Source: Terrimonas ferruginea DSM 30193
GTDB lineage: Bacteria > Bacteroidota > Bacteroidia > Chitinophagales > Chitinophagaceae
Length of the DNA: 64,000 bases
Direction: 5' to 3'
Assembly: GCF_000425585.1 (NCBI RefSeq)
Contig: NZ_AUDS01000014.1
Span: 178,798-242,797 of the forward strand
Shown here: in pieces, positions 62,416-64,000 of the stretch
Numbering within the stretch: position 1 is the first letter of the stretch
Layout: every line of letters begins with the position of its first letter
Notes under the pieces: generated by a model
What the model was told of the DNA's origin: nothing
Seen by the model: only the letters and a program-made list of their open reading frames with translations
The model's database searches: none
Program-made: the position numbers and the translations under genes

Positions 62416-63678
62416 CTAATGAGCAATCATCTGCGCCGGCGCATTGCGATCGTGTTTATGTCGGAAGAAAATGGCGAACAACACGGCCACAATCAGCGCA
62501 TACGCTGCAAATGCCAGCCAGATGCTATGCCAATCATTTGTACCGTCAGGTAGCAGGAAATATGAATCGATTACCACACCACTGATATAACTGCCTGCGA
62601 GTGCGCCGAATCCATTGGTCATCATCATGAATACGCCTTGTGCACTGGCCCTTATATCGGGCGCAATTTGTGTATCGACAAATAGAGAGCCTGAGATATT
62701 AAAGAAGTCGAATGCCATGCCATACACAATGCAAGAAAGAATGATCATCCAGAGGCCGTCGCCTGGATTGCCGTAGGCAAACAGGCCGAAGCGAAGTACC
62801 CATGCGATCATGCTGAACAACATTACCTGTTTGATACCGAAGCGGCGCAGGAAGAACGGAATGGCCAGGATAAATACAGTTTCTGAAATCTGGGAAATAG
62901 ACATAATGATAGCAGGATATTTCACAGCTGTCAGGCCTTGGTATTCGGGTATTTTGGCAAAGTCGTGCAGAAAAGTATCTCCATAGGCATTGGTCAGTTG
63001 CAACGCTGCCCCGAGTAACATGGAAAATATAAAGAACAGCGCCATTTTGGTTTGCGCAAATAACTTAAAGGCGCGCAGCCCGAGTCTTTCGCTCAAGCTT
63101 TTCTTAGCAGCGTTCGAAGGCTGTGGTGGGCAGGCTGGCAATGTAAACGAGTATATTCCAAAGACAATGGAGGCCGCTGCAGCCACATAGAATTGTTTTG
63201 CCGACGTTTCGAAATGAAGCAAGCTTACAGTCCACATGGCGGCTATAAAACCGATCGTTCCCCATACGCGGATAGGCGGGAAGTCTTTTATAATATCTTT
63301 TCCGCTCTTAACAAGTGTGGCATAAGATACCGTATTGGCCAGGGAAATGGTAGGCATGTAAAATAGCATATACACCAGCATTACCCAGAAAAAAGTTTTA
63401 GGGTCAGCGACCTCGGGTACATACATCAGCAAAATGGCTCCTGCTATGTGGCATATACCCAGCAAACGTTCAGCATTGATCCAGCGGTCGGCAATGATAC
63501 CCATCACGGCCGGCATAAACACAGCCGAAATACCCATAGTTGAAAAAATAGCTCCGAACTCGGTAAATGTCCAGCCTTTGGTCTGGGAACAATACGCACC
63601 GATCGTGATCAGCCAGGCGCCCCAGATAAAAAACTCCAGAAAACTCAATGCAGTCAGGCGAAGTTTGATATGCTTCAT
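62416..63678 (-). CDS. MFS transporter, nucleoside:H+ symporter-like
   Basis: 420-aa, 12-helix inner-membrane protein. The start MKHIKLRLTALSFLEFFIWG at 63678 and the motifs GMAFDFFNISGSLFVDTQ and AQGVFMMMTNGFGALAGSYI resemble the NupG/XapB nucleoside symporter family. The frame is open to 63720. The substrate is inferred from resemblance. A short perfect palindrome lies 22 bp upstream. Confidence 0.82.
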   Translation of the reverse strand: MKHIKLRLTALSFLEFFIWGAWLITIGAYCSQTKGWTFTEFGAIFSTMGISAVFMPAVMGIIADRWINAERLLGICHIAGAILLMYVPEVADPKTFFWVMLVYMLFYMPTISLANTVSYATLVKSGKDIIKDFPPIRVWGTIGFIAAMWTVSLLHFETSAKQFYVAAAASIVFGIYSFTLPACPPQPSNAAKKSLSERLGLRAFKLFAQTKMALFFIFSMLLGAALQLTNAYGDTFLHDFAKIPEYQGLTAVKYPAIIMSISQISETVFILAIPFFLRRFGIKQVMLFSMIAWVLRFGLFAYGNPGDGLWMIILSCIVYGMAFDFFNISGSLFVDTQIAPDIRASAQGVFMMMTNGFGALAGSYISGVVIDSYFLLPDGTNDWHSIWLAFAAYALIVAVLFAIFFRHKHDRNAPAQMIAH

Positions 63679-63700
63679 ACAGTTGTTTAGTTGCTTCAGC

Positions 63701-63717
63701 ATCCCGGTAACCGGGAT
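63701..63717. promoter_or_regulatory. Palindrome upstream of the MFS gene
   Basis: ATCCCGGT-A-ACCGGGAT, a perfect 8-bp inverted repeat with one central base, 22 bp before the MFS start at 63678. Possible operator. Confidence 0.35.
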
Positions 63718-63752
63718 CATCGGGGGAAGATCAATGTCGTTTCCTTAAGGCT

Positions 63753-64000
63753 TTAGAGGTGTTTATAGTTTGAGTTTGGCGGTTTTTTTTTGAGGTGTTT
63801 CCGGGGGAAGCGTCTTGCTGGCCGGATAATTTCCTTTGTTTTCAGCAGTATACTGTCGATCGCTTTCAGACATGGAACAACCATTCCTTTGACCACCATT
63901 ACATGCAAGTGATATTTGACGATGGCTAATGTATTAGTACGATTGACCTTGTATTTGTGCTTATTGCTGGTTTGGGCCTGTTCTTTTTTCAAGCGCTCTT
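63753..64000 (-). pseudogene. Partial transposase-like ORF at the window edge
   Basis: The last about 82 codons of a minus-strand frame that runs off the right edge, so its N-terminus is not seen. The basic C-terminus (KYKVNRTNTLAIVKYHL, then IIRPARRFPRKHLKKKP) resembles the ends of IS4-type transposases from memory; no catalytic residue is in view. It may be an intact gene continuing outside the window, or a remnant. No terminal inverted repeat was found at its left side. Confidence 0.35.

Overview
The window looks like a chromosomal segment of a Bacteroidota bacterium, most likely family Chitinophagaceae. The evidence is type IX secretion (T9SS) C-terminal sorting domains on several large exported proteins, TAnnTTTG-type -7 promoter boxes, few recognisable Shine-Dalgarno sites, carboxypeptidase-regulatory and TonB-plug-like modules, a FTAADIERYH-type membrane protein behind an ECF sigma factor, and a three-subunit PntAA/PntAB/PntB transhydrogenase. 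The assignment is inferred from gene content only. I saw no rRNA, tRNA or CRISPR array.

Layout. 0-8.6 kb: a cysteine-cluster protein, a lipoprotein, XerD, a plug-like T9SS protein, a VWA protein divergent from an ECF sigma/TonB-like pair, and a DUF2911 protein. 8.6-15 kb: a minus-strand PIG-L deacetylase / sodium:solute symporter locus with two unlisted miniature membrane proteins (56 and 41 aa), then gamma-glutamyltransferase. 15-23 kb: an outer-membrane barrel, a 1643-aa secreted multidomain protein ending in a dockerin, and a T9SS-sorted protein that starts with a cohesin-like domain. 23-32 kb: free-methionine sulfoxide reductase, acylphosphatase, threonine dehydrogenase, T9SS alpha-amylase, KdsA, LolA, FtsK. 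32-44 kb: a 7TM histidine kinase, the acyl-CoA dehydrogenase-AroK-DUF423 operon, RsmF-like methyltransferase, the Pnt operon, thyA-folA-methyltransferase, and a coiled-coil membrane protein. 44-64 kb: proline dehydrogenase, thioesterase, MutS2, MsrA, a barrel protein, a peptide-binding lipoprotein, M1 peptidase, flippase, NlpC/P60, a beta-propeller, DnaE, thioredoxin, DinB, an MFS nucleoside-type transporter and a partial transposase-like ORF at the edge.

The most interesting gene pair is 16333-23210. A dockerin-ended exported protein is followed 56 bp later by a protein that carries a cohesin-like domain and a T9SS anchor, and both carry a DUF4082-like module. This suggests a two-gene, cell-surface cohesin-dockerin assembly.

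The second theme is non-coding. Almost every longer intergenic gap is filled with short-word repeats: heptads such as TGACTAT/TCACTAT, TTTTGACTTTTGAA, ACACATTTAC, AAGTATTAAGT and CCGATACTTCGG hairpins. They often start exactly at the stop codon of a flanking gene, in a consistent orientation. In two unrelated genes the same word supplies the TTG start codon.
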